From Paraburkholderia heleia NBRC 101817 (lineage in GTDB: Bacteria; Pseudomonadota; Gammaproteobacteria; Burkholderiales; Burkholderiaceae), in assembly GCF_000739775.1 (NCBI RefSeq), contig NZ_BBJH01000007.1, forward strand, positions 1 to 64,000: 64,000 nucleotides of DNA, written 5' to 3'. Below, piece after piece: positions 1 through 9,513 of the stretch (positions are counted from its first letter, which is position 1; each line of letters opens with the position of its first letter). The position numbers and the translations under genes are program-made. Under the pieces are notes generated by a model, which worked only from the letters and a program-made list of their open reading frames with translations, was not told where the DNA came from and ran no database searches.

Positions 1-132
1 TAGGCAGGAGCGCCAGGCAACTCGAGCAGCGCAATGCCGTCTCTGGCACAGAGGAGGGAGTTCGTGAAAGCCAATACCCAAAGCTCTCGCGCTGTCGAGA
101 ATTGCTCCCCGACTCGGCCCCCTATGCCAACC

Positions 133-1113
133 CTATATGGACATCTCATCCTTTGGCAGTTCGGCGTCGCCTGCCATGCTCGCGGCATGACCAATTCGTT
201 CGCTCTCGACAACAAGGGGACGCTTCATCACATACGTCAGGATCGCTCCAACATACTCTCCGAGCAACCCCGTGAAAAAAAGCTGCACAGAGGCAAAGAA
301 GAACAATCCGATGAGCAGTGGGGCGCTTCCGAATGCAAACTTGTTCCAGAAAACAAGCTTCAGAATCAGATACGCGATTGATACAAACAGGCTTAGTGTC
401 CCCATCGCAAATCCGGCGATCGTCGCCAGCCGCAACGGAACTTTCGAATGAGAAGTAATCCCAAGCATCGCTATGTCATATAGCGTATAGAAATTATTCT
501 TCGAAATGCCCCGCTTTCTTCGCGGCTGGACATACGGAATCTGAACGACATTAAATCCTATTTCGCAAATCAGGCCGCGAAAATAAGGATACGGGTCATC
601 GATCCTCCGAATTATCTCAATCACCTTCCGATCATAGAGACCGAACCCGGTGAAATTCTGAATCAGGCGTACGTTTGCAATTCGCGTGACGAGCCGGTAG
701 TACGCGCGTCGCAATGCAAAAAAGATTGCAGACTCTTTCGCCTCCGGTTTAACCCCGACAACAATCGGCGCCCCTGCGAGCCACTTGTCGATGAATTGCG
801 TGATCAATTCCGGAGGATCCTGGAAATCAGCAACCAGCAAAATTACCGCATCACCCTTTGCCTGCATCAATCCATACATTGGCGAGCGAATGTGTCCGAA
901 ATTACGTGCATTCACGATGACCCCCACCGCCGGGTCCTTCGCAGCGATCGCACGCAACTTACTAACAGTTGAGTCAGTAGAGCAATTGTCAATAAACAAA
1001 TGGTCGTACGTCACAGTAGAAATATCGGAAAATATCCGACGCACCTCCTCGTGGATACCCTCGACGTTTTCTTCTTCGTTATAGCACGGCGTAACGACTG
1101 TGATATGTTTCAT
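133..1113 (-). CDS. GtrB/DPM1-type family 2 glycosyltransferase
   Basis: This 326-residue protein starts at the ATG at 1113, which overlaps the stop of the upstream GtrA gene by four bases (ATGA). The N-terminus carries a GT-A fold opening (VVTPCYNEEENV), followed by IDNCSTDSTV and the acidic metal-binding motif DFQDPPE near residue 100. Two hydrophobic helices lie near the C-terminus, ending in GLLGEYVGAI. Family knowledge says such enzymes load a sugar onto undecaprenyl or polyprenyl phosphate on the cytoplasmic face. The lipid-linked sugar is then flipped, usually by the partner GtrA, for side-chain modification of O-antigen. The coupling to gtrA supports this role. The sugar donor is unknown; it may be the CDP-sugar made by the same operon. 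Base composition is visibly more AT-rich than the heptose genes. Confidence 0.85.
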   Translation of the reverse strand: MKHITVVTPCYNEEENVEGIHEEVRRIFSDISTVTYDHLFIDNCSTDSTVSKLRAIAAKDPAVGVIVNARNFGHIRSPMYGLMQAKGDAVILLVADFQDPPELITQFIDKWLAGAPIVVGVKPEAKESAIFFALRRAYYRLVTRIANVRLIQNFTGFGLYDRKVIEIIRRIDDPYPYFRGLICEIGFNVVQIPYVQPRRKRGISKNNFYTLYDIAMLGITSHSKVPLRLATIAGFAMGTLSLFVSIAYLILKLVFWNKFAFGSAPLLIGLFFFASVQLFFTGLLGEYVGAILTYVMKRPLVVESERIGHAASMAGDAELPKDEMSI

Positions 1114-1562
1114 GAGCGTGGAAATACGAAGCGGCGGTTTAGTAGAAAAGCAATCAGACTGAGCGGCAGCAGGACGACGGCGTTGGCAACATACACACTT
1201 GCGCCGGCAGCCAGTAGAAGACGAACACCGCCCAGATTGAAGAGGTAAACCAGGCAATAAACGCCGACAAAGCGCCAGAATCTGGAGCGCGGCGCACCAC
1301 CAAAGACAAGGCGTCCAATGCTTTGAAAATTAAAACTGACGCCTGCAACCGTCGCGAGCCCAATAGCCAAGGGATAACGCATGCCGAACCAGGTCAAGAC
1401 GGCAAAAACGGAATATCCGAATACTGTATTGATGCCTCCGACGATCAAAAAACGCAGAAGCTGCCAGTGAGTACGCGTAATTGAGATCGCACCATGCTTG
1501 CCCGTACCGGCAGCCTCTTCCTCTATGCCCGCACGCGGTTGCTCTGTCTCAGGCGCCTGCAT
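1110..1562 (-). CDS. GtrA-family membrane protein (putative lipid-linked sugar flippase)
   Basis: This 150-residue protein has about four hydrophobic segments, beginning LLRFLIVGGINTVFGYSVF and ending with the typical GtrA tail LNRRFVFPRS. The basic N-terminal 30 residues are probably cytoplasmic. It is translationally coupled to its neighbours: the start lies inside the end of the transketolase gene (14-base overlap) and the stop overlaps the GtrB start. GtrA proteins are thought to flip polyprenyl-phosphate-linked monosaccharides across the inner membrane. Here the likely cargo is the product of the adjacent GtrB-type transferase. The family call is firm; the cargo is inferred. Confidence 0.8.
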   Translation of the reverse strand: MQAPETEQPRAGIEEEAAGTGKHGAISITRTHWQLLRFLIVGGINTVFGYSVFAVLTWFGMRYPLAIGLATVAGVSFNFQSIGRLVFGGAPRSRFWRFVGVYCLVYLFNLGGVRLLLAAGASVYVANAVVLLPLSLIAFLLNRRFVFPRS

Positions 1563-2466
1563 TAAAGGCCTTCACAATCCGTTCGGCCACCGCTTCCGGC
1601 GCCAGTCCGTGGCTTTCCATCAGGAATCGATAGTCGCCGCACAGTGTACTGAACTGATCCTGGATGCCAATGCGAAGGAATTTGCCGCTATACGAGCCGA
1701 GCAGACGCTCAGCGACTATGCTTCCCAAGCCGCCGTCAATGGCATGCTCTTCGAATGTCACGATGCCCTCGCGGCCTTTGACGATCTCATGCAGCGCGGC
1801 TTCAGGGAACGGTTTAAGTCGGGGGCACGACACGACATCTGCGCCTCCGATAATCTGTGCAACTCGTGCTGCCAGCTTGACCCCCGACCCGGTTCCGAGA
1901 AAGAGGTATCTCGCCCTGTTGCCGCCGACGGGAACGAGATCGTCCGCGGACCCGGCATCGGGCAACGCACCATGGACATCGCCGAGATCGGCTTTGCCCA
2001 TTCGCAGATACGCCGGCCGGCCTTCGTCATAGATCCGGTTCATGCAGGAGGTGAGTTCGAACCGATCGGCGGGAGAGTAAATATTGATTTGAGGAACTGC
2101 GCGAAGTACCGCTATGTCCTCTGTGGACTGATGACTCGTGCCAAGTTGCGCGTACACCACGCCCGCACCGTCCCCGATCAGGGTCACCGGCAAATTTTCA
2201 TAGCAGACGTCAATCTTGATCTGCTCGAGCACGCGAATAGGCACAAACGCGCTGAGTCCATACACGAATGGTCTATATCCCGCTTTCGCGAGACCGGCAG
2301 CAACGCCGACCATGTTTTGCTCGGCAATGCCACAATTCATGTATTGATCGGCACACGCCTTGATGAACGGATCGAAAAGCGCGTACCCGTGGTCGCCAGT
2401 CAACAAGAGGACCTTCGGATCCCGCTTTGCGAGAGCGACAAGCGCGTCGGAAAAAGCTGCTCTCAT
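1549..2466 (-). CDS. Transketolase-like C-terminal subunit
   Basis: This 305-residue protein carries the pyrimidine-binding and C-terminal domains of a two-subunit transketolase. The thiamine-activating glutamate sits in GIAEQNMVGVAAG near residue 50, followed by the usual GDGAGVVYAQLG and HQSTEDIAVLR segments. It begins inside the stop codon of the N-terminal subunit (ATGA at 2463-2466), so the two halves are made together. It lies in a CDP-dideoxysugar operon rather than with central-metabolism genes, which suggests transfer of a two-carbon unit to a nucleotide-linked ketosugar. That function is inferred from context. An ordinary pentose-phosphate transketolase is less likely, because those are normally single chains of about 660 residues. 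Confidence 0.85.
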   Translation of the reverse strand: MRAAFSDALVALAKRDPKVLLLTGDHGYALFDPFIKACADQYMNCGIAEQNMVGVAAGLAKAGYRPFVYGLSAFVPIRVLEQIKIDVCYENLPVTLIGDGAGVVYAQLGTSHQSTEDIAVLRAVPQINIYSPADRFELTSCMNRIYDEGRPAYLRMGKADLGDVHGALPDAGSADDLVPVGGNRARYLFLGTGSGVKLAARVAQIIGGADVVSCPRLKPFPEAALHEIVKGREGIVTFEEHAIDGGLGSIVAERLLGSYSGKFLRIGIQDQFSTLCGDYRFLMESHGLAPEAVAERIVKAFNAGA

Positions 2467-3269
2467 GCGTCGCCTTCCAGTGCTGATATTGCAGCGCCAA
2501 ACGTCTGAGCGTTCAAACGCGTGTAGTGCCAGACATTGTTGTTCTCCATGAACGGAACTCCCTTGCCCTTAACCGTTTGTGCGACGATCGCCTTCGGCTT
2601 GCCGTTTTTCGAAATCCGGAGCCGACCATACGCCGCGTCGATGGCGTTTTCATCGTGCCCGTCGATCAAGACAGTCTCAAAGCCAAACGCATCGAACTTG
2701 GCTCGGATATCGCCAAGTCCAATGACTTCGTCAGTTCGGCCCATCGCCTGAAAGCCGTTGACGTCGACGATAACTATCAGGTTATCCAGTTTGAACTGGC
2801 TGGCGAAGAGTGCCGCTTCCCAGATTGTTCCTTCATTGAGCTCACCATCGCCGACAAGTGCATAACACATCTGGTTCGTGACGCTTCGCTTTGCACCAAG
2901 CGCCAGACCAACGGCGACCGGCATCCCATGCCCCAACGATCCAGTGGTCGCTTCGACACCCGGCACATGCGCATCTGCCAGTCCCTTAAGCCGCGTGCCG
3001 TTGCCGAAGTACCTCTCGAGTTCGTCAGAACCGATCCATCCCAATTCGCCAAGGCAAGCGTATTGCGCCATGACGCCATGGCCTTTGCTCAAAACCAGAT
3101 AGTCGCGATTCGACCAGTCCGGGTTTTTGGGGTCAACCTGCAGATGCCCGCGATAAAGCACAGCCAACAACTCGACAATCGAAAAAGCGCAACCGATATG
3201 GACGGTAGAGCCGCTGAACGCCATCTCAAGGATGGCCTTTCGAATACGCTTCGAATTAAATCGCGTCAT
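2463..3269 (-). CDS. Transketolase-like N-terminal subunit
   Basis: This 268-residue protein is the diphosphate-binding half of a split transketolase. It shows the thiamine diphosphate motif GDGELNEG followed about 25 residues later by VDVNGFQ. It also has the histidine-containing segments HIGCAFS, SKGHGVMAQY and GSLGHGMPVA, typical of transketolase substrate and cofactor contacts. Its ATG overlaps the stop of the upstream epimerase/reductase (3266-3269) and its stop overlaps the C-terminal subunit start. The pair therefore forms one translationally coupled unit with the CDP-sugar genes. The partner substrate is not visible in the sequence. Confidence 0.87.
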   Translation of the reverse strand: MTRFNSKRIRKAILEMAFSGSTVHIGCAFSIVELLAVLYRGHLQVDPKNPDWSNRDYLVLSKGHGVMAQYACLGELGWIGSDELERYFGNGTRLKGLADAHVPGVEATTGSLGHGMPVAVGLALGAKRSVTNQMCYALVGDGELNEGTIWEAALFASQFKLDNLIVIVDVNGFQAMGRTDEVIGLGDIRAKFDAFGFETVLIDGHDENAIDAAYGRLRISKNGKPKAIVAQTVKGKGVPFMENNNVWHYTRLNAQTFGAAISALEGDA

Positions 3270-4312
3270 GCTATTGCCGCTGCGCGGCTCCAGTTTATGG
3301 TCTTCGTCAATGCCGCCTCGAGCGACGTGTATTCGGCTAAGCCAAGTCCAGCCCGGGCTTTCGTTGTGTCCGGCACGTATCTTGGCGGTAAAGCGCTTGA
3401 CGGAGTGTCTGAAGCCTCCGCTCGCGGTTCGCGATCAAACAAGCGCTCGATTGCGCTGGCGAGTTCCGCAATCGATACCGGTCGCTCCGATCCGAGGTTA
3501 TAGGCGCCTCCGTTTGCGCCGCTTAGGAGGATGCGCAACAGCCAGATACAAGCGTCCGAAGCGTAGAGATAGCTGCGAACTGGACGGCCATCGCGGATCG
3601 CGATCGGCCGCGCAGCCAGGGCATCGCGGATGAAGTTTCCCGCGGCGAACGGGCCATCGAGCGGCAGGCCAGGACCGAGCAACGCGAATATACGGGCAAT
3701 AGCGACGCGAGGCAGGCCACGACTGAGAGCGGTTGTCGCCAGCCACTCGGCAGCGCGTTTGCCCTGCCCATAAGCCGTGCGGTAATCGAGCAGGTCGGGG
3801 GCGCCGCCATACGATTCAGGAATCCGCTCGAGCTCGGGAGGCTGCGTTCCGTATACCGCACCGCTCGACGTGAGAAGAAACTGCGATGCTCCATTATCGA
3901 TCGCAGCATCGAGAACACGCCGCGTCCCGAGTGTCACTGAGTCGAATATGCGCTGATAGTCGGCCGCTTTAGTGGTATCGCCCACGTCCGTTGCCGCATG
4001 TACGCACACATCGATAGCACCAATGTTGGTGGCAAAGCTCGTGACATCTCCAGCGACCAACGTGATCCGGCTACGTGGGTCAAAAAGATGCGGAGCCGAC
4101 TCTATCGCCCGCTGAGGTGTGCGACTCAGTACCGCCACGTCAATGTCGGCATTCACAGACTCGTTCGCGTGCTGGATCACTTCCAGAAACCACGATCCGA
4201 TAAACCCGGTACCACCGGTCACGAACCACCGGGTTCCGCTCAGATTGCGCCAGATGTCGCTAGTCAAACCAACGACGTGGTCAAGATCCTCTCGTGGTAG
4301 CGCTTGGCGCAT
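3266..4312 (-). CDS. NAD-dependent epimerase/dehydratase (extended SDR) of the CDP-sugar operon
   Basis: This 348-residue protein has the Rossmann motif TGGTGFIG at about residues 32-39, the SSGAVYG serine segment and the catalytic tyrosine-lysine pair in YGQGK. The N-terminal extension of about 25 residues ahead of the Rossmann fold is retained from the only good in-frame ATG. It follows rfbH with a 13-base gap and overlaps the transketolase subunit. In comparable CDP-3,6-dideoxyhexose clusters this position is taken by a 4-reductase or 2-epimerase (abequose, paratose or tyvelose synthase type). Here it could reduce the keto group before or after two-carbon addition. The exact reaction cannot be read from the sequence. 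Confidence 0.75.
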   Translation of the reverse strand: MRQALPREDLDHVVGLTSDIWRNLSGTRWFVTGGTGFIGSWFLEVIQHANESVNADIDVAVLSRTPQRAIESAPHLFDPRSRITLVAGDVTSFATNIGAIDVCVHAATDVGDTTKAADYQRIFDSVTLGTRRVLDAAIDNGASQFLLTSSGAVYGTQPPELERIPESYGGAPDLLDYRTAYGQGKRAAEWLATTALSRGLPRVAIARIFALLGPGLPLDGPFAAGNFIRDALAARPIAIRDGRPVRSYLYASDACIWLLRILLSGANGGAYNLGSERPVSIAELASAIERLFDREPRAEASDTPSSALPPRYVPDTTKARAGLGLAEYTSLEAALTKTINWSRAAAIA

Positions 4313-4325
4313 ATTGCCCTTCGGC

Positions 4326-5639
4326 TCAGAAATTCACGCCAAGGAAGGTTTCAATCTTCTCGGCAATGTGTTCGAGCATCTCGCAACTCAACCCCGGGTA
4401 GACTCCGACCCAGAACGTCTCATTCATTACGACATCGGTATTTTCGAGCGTACCGCTCACGCGATACTCACGACCCTTCATGTAGGGCTGACGCGTAAGA
4501 TTGCCCGCGAAGAGGAGTCGTGTCCCGATCTTGTGCTGATCGAGGTAACCGAGCAGATCGACGCGGCGCACCCCGGCATCCGGCTTCAAGGTAATCGGGA
4601 AACCGAACCAGGAAGGATCAGATTCCGGCGTCGCCGCCGGAAGGATGAGGAATTCGCTGCAAGACTGAAGACGCTCGTGAAGGAACGCAAAATTGTCCTT
4701 ACGTGCTTGCACAAAGCCATCGAGCCGGTCAAGCTGCGCCAGCGCACAGGCGGCCTGCATGTCCGTGATCTTCAGGTTGTAACCCAAGTGAGAATAGGTG
4801 TACTTGTGGTCGTATCCTTCCGGAAGATCGCCGAGCTTCCAGCAAAAACGCTTCCCGCAGGTATTGTCCTTGCCAGGCGCGCAATAGCAGTCACGCCCCC
4901 AATCGCGGAACGATTCCGCGATGAGCTTCAGTTCGGGATTGTTCGTGAACACCGCGCCACCCTCGCCCATCGTAATGTGATGCGCCGGGTAGAAGCTGAG
5001 CGTACCGATGTCACCGAACGTACCGACTCGCTGACCACGATACGTCGATCCCAGCGCGTCGCAGCAGTCCTCGATCAACCACAGATTGTGCTTCTTGCAC
5101 AACGCGACGATGACATCCAGGTTGTAGGGATTACCAAGCGTATGCGCGAGCATGATCGCTTTCGTCTTCGGCGAAATGGCGGCCTCGATCTTGCTGGGAT
5201 CGATGTTGTAATTGCCCAGTTCGACGTCGACGAAGACGGGCACAGCACCAAACTGGATGATCGGATTCACCGTCGTGGGAAATCCAGCCGCGACGCCGAT
5301 GACTTCGTCTCCCTGGCGAATGGCACGCTCGCCAAGCTTCGGAGAGGTCAGCGTTGAGAACGCAATGAGATTCGCCGAAGAGCCGGAGTTCACCGTCATC
5401 AGGTACTGGACGCCAATGTACTCGGCCAGCTTTTTTTCGAACTGTTCGTTAAAGCGCCCTGTCGTCAGCCAGCCATCCAGGGAAGCTTCAACCATCAGTT
5501 CCATTTCGCGCGCGCCAATGACCTTTCCGGAAGGCGGCACGACGGTGATTCCAGGTTCGAACTCTGGGGCTTTGGTAGCCATCTCTCCATACTGACGGAC
5601 GAGATGGGCAATTTGTTCGCGGAGCTGATCTTTATTCAT
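4326..5639 (-). CDS. rfbH: CDP-4-keto-6-deoxyglucose-3-dehydrase (E1, RfbH/DdhC)
   Basis: This PMP- and [2Fe-2S]-dependent enzyme removes the C3 hydroxyl of CDP-4-keto-6-deoxyglucose with a separate reductase. At 437 residues it matches the known enzyme length when started at the ATG at 5639. The usual PLP lysine is replaced by the diagnostic histidine (H220 in SFYPAHH). The four cluster cysteines are all present at C193, C251, C253 and C261 ([11 protein letters not shown]). It sits between the CDP-glucose dehydratase gene and the epimerase/reductase. No E3 reductase (RfbI/DdhD type) is seen in the window, so another flavoprotein must serve. Confidence 0.95.
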   Translation of the reverse strand: MNKDQLREQIAHLVRQYGEMATKAPEFEPGITVVPPSGKVIGAREMELMVEASLDGWLTTGRFNEQFEKKLAEYIGVQYLMTVNSGSSANLIAFSTLTSPKLGERAIRQGDEVIGVAAGFPTTVNPIIQFGAVPVFVDVELGNYNIDPSKIEAAISPKTKAIMLAHTLGNPYNLDVIVALCKKHNLWLIEDCCDALGSTYRGQRVGTFGDIGTLSFYPAHHITMGEGGAVFTNNPELKLIAESFRDWGRDCYCAPGKDNTCGKRFCWKLGDLPEGYDHKYTYSHLGYNLKITDMQAACALAQLDRLDGFVQARKDNFAFLHERLQSCSEFLILPAATPESDPSWFGFPITLKPDAGVRRVDLLGYLDQHKIGTRLLFAGNLTRQPYMKGREYRVSGTLENTDVVMNETFWVGVYPGLSCEMLEHIAEKIETFLGVNF

Positions 5640-5652
5640 AGCTATACTTACT

Positions 5653-6720
5653 TCAAAGTCGCACGTAGCGATCAATTTGATTCAACGTGAATGCGCGCAT
5701 ATCTTCATCGCGCGCTTCTGCTTTGTACCAACTGACAATGTTCTCAAGCGCCAGTGCAAGGTTCCATCGCGGTTTCCAATCTAGTCTGGCGCGCGCCTTG
5801 GAACAGTCTAGTTTTAGATACGCCGCCTCGTGGGGATGCTGGTCGGTATCCAGAACCCAGCTTGCATCCCCTCCCCACTGCCGCACCAGTTCCGCCACAA
5901 TGAACCCGACAGGTTGGGCGTCCGAATCGTATGGCCCGAAATTCCAAGCCTCGCCGAATTGTGGCCCGCTGGCATAGAGCGCTTCGGCGAGCCGCAGATA
6001 TCCCGCCAGTGGCTCGAGAACATGCTGCCACGGCCGTATCGCGCGAGGGCTCCGAACTTTCACTGCCTCGCCGCGGCGAAGGGCGCGGACGATGTCCGGC
6101 ACCAGCCGATCGGTCGCCCAATCGCCTCCGCCGATTACGTTTCCCGCGCGTGCGCTTGCAATTGCTACGCCGTGCTCCGCATGTCGAGCCGGATTAAAAA
6201 ACGAGTTCCGGTAGGCCGAAGTCACCAGCTCCGTGCAGGCTTTGCTGCTGCTGTACGGGTCGTAACCACCCATCGGCTCGTTTTCGCGGTAGCCCCACTC
6301 CCACTCATGATTTTCGTAGCACTTATCAGTCGTGACTATCACCGCCGCACGAACTGTACTGAGGCTCCGTATCGCCTCGAGCACGTTGATCGTGCCCATC
6401 ACATTGGTCGCGTACGTATCAACCGGATTCAGATAAGACTCTCGAACCAGCGGTTGAGCCGCCATATGGATGACGATGTCAGGCCGTGCACGCTCCATTG
6501 CATTGCGCAGGCTTACCGCGTCGCGGATGTCCCCTATAACGGAGTCGATGCCGTCGGCTGCGCGAGCACGCGTGTACAGATTGGGCTCGGTGTTAGGCGA
6601 CAGCGCGAAACCGGTGACGTGAGCACCCATAGACTGCAGCCAAAGGGTTAGCCAGCTCCCCTTGAAACCGGTGTGCCCGGTAAGAAAGACGCGCTTGTCT
6701 TGCCAGAAAGAGGGCGTCAT
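5653..6720 (-). CDS. rfbG: CDP-glucose 4,6-dehydratase
   Basis: This 355-residue extended SDR begins with the characteristic [10 protein letters not shown] nucleotide-binding motif. It contains the catalytic threonine/aspartate segment VTTDKCYEN and the [12 protein letters not shown] tyrosine-lysine pair. It converts CDP-D-glucose to CDP-4-keto-6-deoxyglucose. The start at 6720 was chosen because it precedes the Rossmann fold directly and overlaps the rfbF stop by ATGA; longer in-frame starts lie inside rfbF. It is the second gene of the rfbFGH operon. Confidence 0.95.
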   Translation of the reverse strand: MTPSFWQDKRVFLTGHTGFKGSWLTLWLQSMGAHVTGFALSPNTEPNLYTRARAADGIDSVIGDIRDAVSLRNAMERARPDIVIHMAAQPLVRESYLNPVDTYATNVMGTINVLEAIRSLSTVRAAVIVTTDKCYENHEWEWGYRENEPMGGYDPYSSSKACTELVTSAYRNSFFNPARHAEHGVAIASARAGNVIGGGDWATDRLVPDIVRALRRGEAVKVRSPRAIRPWQHVLEPLAGYLRLAEALYASGPQFGEAWNFGPYDSDAQPVGFIVAELVRQWGGDASWVLDTDQHPHEAAYLKLDCSKARARLDWKPRWNLALALENIVSWYKAEARDEDMRAFTLNQIDRYVRL

Positions 6721-7490
6721 TTCCAGGTCTTCCAAGGCGCATTGCCGCTTTGCCAAAGGGACTCGAGCAAATTCTTGTCCCTTAGCGTGTCCATCGGCTG
6801 CCAGAATCCGTTGTGCTCGTAGGCGGTCAATTGACCGCTGCCCGCAAGCTGCTCGAGCGGCTCGCGTTCCCATACCGTCGAGTCATCCTGAATCAAGTCG
6901 ATCACCTTCGGGGATAGCACAAAAAATCCCCCATTGATCATCCCCCCGTCGCCATTCGGCTTTTCCCGGAACGAATGCACCCTGCCGCCGCGGATGTCGA
7001 GTGCTCCGAAACGGCCAGGCGGATAAGTAGCAGTCAACGTCGCCATTGTCCCATTGCGCCGGTGGTGAGCAATGAGGTCGGCAATATTGATATCGCTCAC
7101 CCCGTCGCCGTAGGTAAAGCAAAAAGCGTCCTCGTCCTTGACGAAGTCCTTGACACGCCGCAGGCGGCCGCCGGTCATGGTGCTTTCGCCCGTGTCGACG
7201 AGCGTCACGCGCCAAGGTTCCGCGTATCGCTGATGCACTTCCATGGCGTTCGTCTGCATGTCGAACGTGACATCAGAGGTGTGCAGGAAGTAGTTCGCGA
7301 AGTATTCCTTGATGACGTAGCCCTTATAACCGCAGCAAATGACGAACTCGTTGATTGCGTAGGTCGAGTAGACCTTCATGATGTGCCAAAGGATCGGCTT
7401 GCCGCCAATCTCAATCATTGGCTTGGGACGATTAATCGTGTCCTCGGAAATCCTCGTGCCAAGGCCACCGGCAAGAATGACTGCTTTCAT
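6717..7490 (-). CDS. rfbF: Glucose-1-phosphate cytidylyltransferase
   Basis: This 257-residue enzyme makes CDP-D-glucose from CTP and glucose-1-phosphate, the committed step to CDP-3,6-dideoxyhexoses. The nucleotidyltransferase signature [11 protein letters not shown] is followed by [18 protein letters not shown]. The metal-binding YGDGVSDIN segment distinguishes it from thymidylyl transferases. The ATG at 7490 gives the normal family length; a TTG one codon upstream is unnecessary. It is the first gene of a minus-strand operon running to the left edge. Confidence 0.95.
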   Translation of the reverse strand: MKAVILAGGLGTRISEDTINRPKPMIEIGGKPILWHIMKVYSTYAINEFVICCGYKGYVIKEYFANYFLHTSDVTFDMQTNAMEVHQRYAEPWRVTLVDTGESTMTGGRLRRVKDFVKDEDAFCFTYGDGVSDINIADLIAHHRRNGTMATLTATYPPGRFGALDIRGGRVHSFREKPNGDGGMINGGFFVLSPKVIDLIQDDSTVWEREPLEQLAGSGQLTAYEHNGFWQPMDTLRDKNLLESLWQSGNAPWKTWK

Positions 7491-7493
7491 CAA

Positions 7494-7891
7494 AATCCCT
7501 ATGTATGTCTTACTCTGCCGCTGGGCGTTTGTGTTGCAGCGCCAACTGCGCCTCGCGTTCTCTCAAACTGACCGACTATGCTTTGCGACTGCATCAAACG
7601 CGCCCGGCGGTTCTTCGGGCGCCGTACCGCGCGCGGTAACCCTTGCCGGTCCCCGCGGAGGCTCCCGGAGTCGATTTGGGACAACAAGCTATCGTCGCCT
7701 TAGTTCGTTGCTGGTAAAGCGGTATCTCGAAATTATATAGCGATCAACACATCGGAAGTCAGCGGATTCCGGGTACCCTTCAGAGCGTGTAGCCATTCAG
7801 GATCCGCCCCACTCGCTCTGGCGCGCTGGTTAAGCAACCTATCCGATGGCCCGAACAACCAACCCACCCGTTGGTTCGCTTCCCGAACCAG
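7494..7891. other. Intergenic stretch between rfbF and the truncated acyltransferase
   Basis: About 400 bases without a convincing gene. The short open frames here have no ribosome binding site and no recognisable protein. The AT-rich part near 7730 holds the candidate rfbFGH promoter. No tRNA, terminator or insertion sequence end was recognised. Confidence 0.5.
7732..7762 (-). promoter_or_regulatory. Candidate promoter of the rfbFGH operon
   Basis: On the minus strand a perfect TATAAT -10 hexamer lies at 7732-7737. A CTGACT -35-like hexamer lies at 7757-7762, with a 19-base spacer. The start would lie about 235 bases ahead of rfbF. The wide spacer makes this tentative. Confidence 0.35.
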
Positions 7892-8833
7892 TCACTGGGT
7901 GATATTCATTGCGACCGCGTTCGACCGCTCGACATGATCCAGAAGTCGACGCTCAATAAAGATCGGTTTCTCTCCGGCATGCGCGACCAGATTCTGGTCT
8001 ACCGTAGCCGTCACGACATCCTTTCCTAATGCTGTAACCAGCCGGCGTCCGGCAAAGACGACTGTTGCCCCTTCTTGAGGCACCGAATCAACGGAAATCC
8101 ACATTGCGGAAGAGCCGTCAGGTTGCACATTCAACGGCACGCCAGCCTTGCCTTCCGTGGGCCCAAACGCGCGTATTTTCATTGCCATATTCGTCACCGG
8201 TACGAATGCATGGCTATACGTGATGTGCTGCATAAGTACGCAAACGACCAGCAGGGCGCACATCGAGCCAAAAACCCGCTTCGCATAAATGTCCTCAATC
8301 ATCCTAGCACCACACAAAAAGCGAATCCACCCACGAAAGTTGAGCGAGGCAATATGCCTTCCCATGGTGATAGAGGGTTTCTCGATCAAACGCCAACTGA
8401 GGGCAGCGAAAAAACCGGCGAGACAAAGCGACAGCGCAGCCAAAATATAGGGGCTCATATGAGCCGTGACTGTCAACAGTATGATCTGGGCACTCGGCCA
8501 GCCATAGATATAGACACCATAGCTCACATCGTTCCTGGGACGAACCAGCCGTCCGAGCCATTGCAGGCCACCGACAAAGAGAATCGCCCAGATTACGAAC
8601 AAGTAGAATGCGATCACGTGCGCCGTACCGCTCGTCAAATACAGCGTCAGCGCCAATGCGACGCCATGCCATAAGTGCGGAACGATCCACTTCGAGGCGC
8701 CAAACGTGAACGCTCCGGCAAAAAACATCGTGTACGCGACGTGGCTAGTCATCAGCCGTCGTCTTCGACGCCACCCCACTGCGACTGCTTGGGGGCCAAT
8801 ATACTCAATAAGCCACCAGCCAACCTGGTCCAA
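7892..8833 (-). pseudogene. 5'-truncated acyltransferase 3 (OafA-like) remnant
   Basis: The frame encodes the C-terminal half of a membrane acyltransferase: several hydrophobic helices, the NDVSYGVYIYGWPSAQ segment and the closing helix ending in SWRLIEKPS, then a soluble tail of about 130 residues. The N-terminal half of the family, with its catalytic histidine and DGLRG-type segment, is absent. Only about 106 bases separate this frame from gmhB, so it cannot be hidden in another frame. The frame opens at a TTG; the first ATG is at 8752, inside the domain. It may be a decayed O-antigen acetyltransferase left by recombination between the two sugar operons. A divergent short protein remains possible. 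Confidence 0.6.
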
Positions 8834-8939
8834 ATTTCACCAACCGATGCCCCAAAGCTCAGGGCACGCTTCCAGCTGAAAAACCGCGGACACACGATGG
8901 CTGAAGTCATAGCGCTTGCAACACGGCCCAACCGCACGG

Positions 8940-9509
8940 TCACCTCGACGCGTCAGTTGGTGGAGCAATTCGCTGTGAAACGTCGGCAAGCGCCGAAACG
9001 CGCACAACGTCCTCACCTGCCTCATCGCCACCCGCTGGATTTTGCAGCCAGTAACACTGGCACACTCCCGCCGCGCGGGCCGCCTCCATGTCGGTGATCG
9101 CATCGCCGACCATAACCGATCGACTCAAATCAATTCCATGTTCACGCGCCGCCTTTAACAACATCCCCGGCGCTGGCTTCCTGCAGTCGCAGACTACTCC
9201 ATACTGACCAATCCCCGCGGTCGGGTGATGCGGACAGTAATACACCTGCGTGATCGGCGCACCCTGCGCAGCGAATTGCTCAAGCATCCACTTCGTGAAA
9301 ACCGCAAACGTCTCTTCGCTATAGTAGCCGCGTGCGATCCCCGCCTGGTTGGTCACGACGAACACGTCGTAGCCCGCTTCACGCGCCTCACGCACCAGCT
9401 CAAAAATTCCCGGTACGAACACGCAGTCCTCTGCGCGATGCAGGTAACCAATATCGACATTGACGACCCCATCGCGATCGAGAAACAGCGCGCGTTTCAA
9501 TGCTGCCAT
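8940..9509 (-). CDS. gmhB: D-glycero-D-manno-heptose-1,7-bisphosphate 7-phosphatase
   Basis: This 189-residue HAD-type phosphatase has the nucleophile motif FLDRDGVVN close to the start. The TNQAGIARGYY loop and a zinc-binding Cys/His/Cys/Cys set (CPHHPTAG then CDC) are typical of GmhB. The last motif is VMVGDAITDMEAA. It removes the 7-phosphate from heptose bisphosphate, giving heptose-1-phosphate for the guanylyltransferase encoded just upstream, four bases away. The start at 9509 was chosen because longer frames run back into hddC. Confidence 0.92.
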   Translation of the reverse strand: MAALKRALFLDRDGVVNVDIGYLHRAEDCVFVPGIFELVREAREAGYDVFVVTNQAGIARGYYSEETFAVFTKWMLEQFAAQGAPITQVYYCPHHPTAGIGQYGVVCDCRKPAPGMLLKAAREHGIDLSRSVMVGDAITDMEAARAAGVCQCYWLQNPAGGDEAGEDVVRVSALADVSQRIAPPTDASR

Positions 9510-9513
9510 TGTC

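Noticed and set aside
1..132. Open minus-strand frame reading leftwards out of the window, downstream of the GtrB gene
   Set aside because: It has no ATG in the window and too few residues to identify. It may be the first part of another gene, but cannot be supported.
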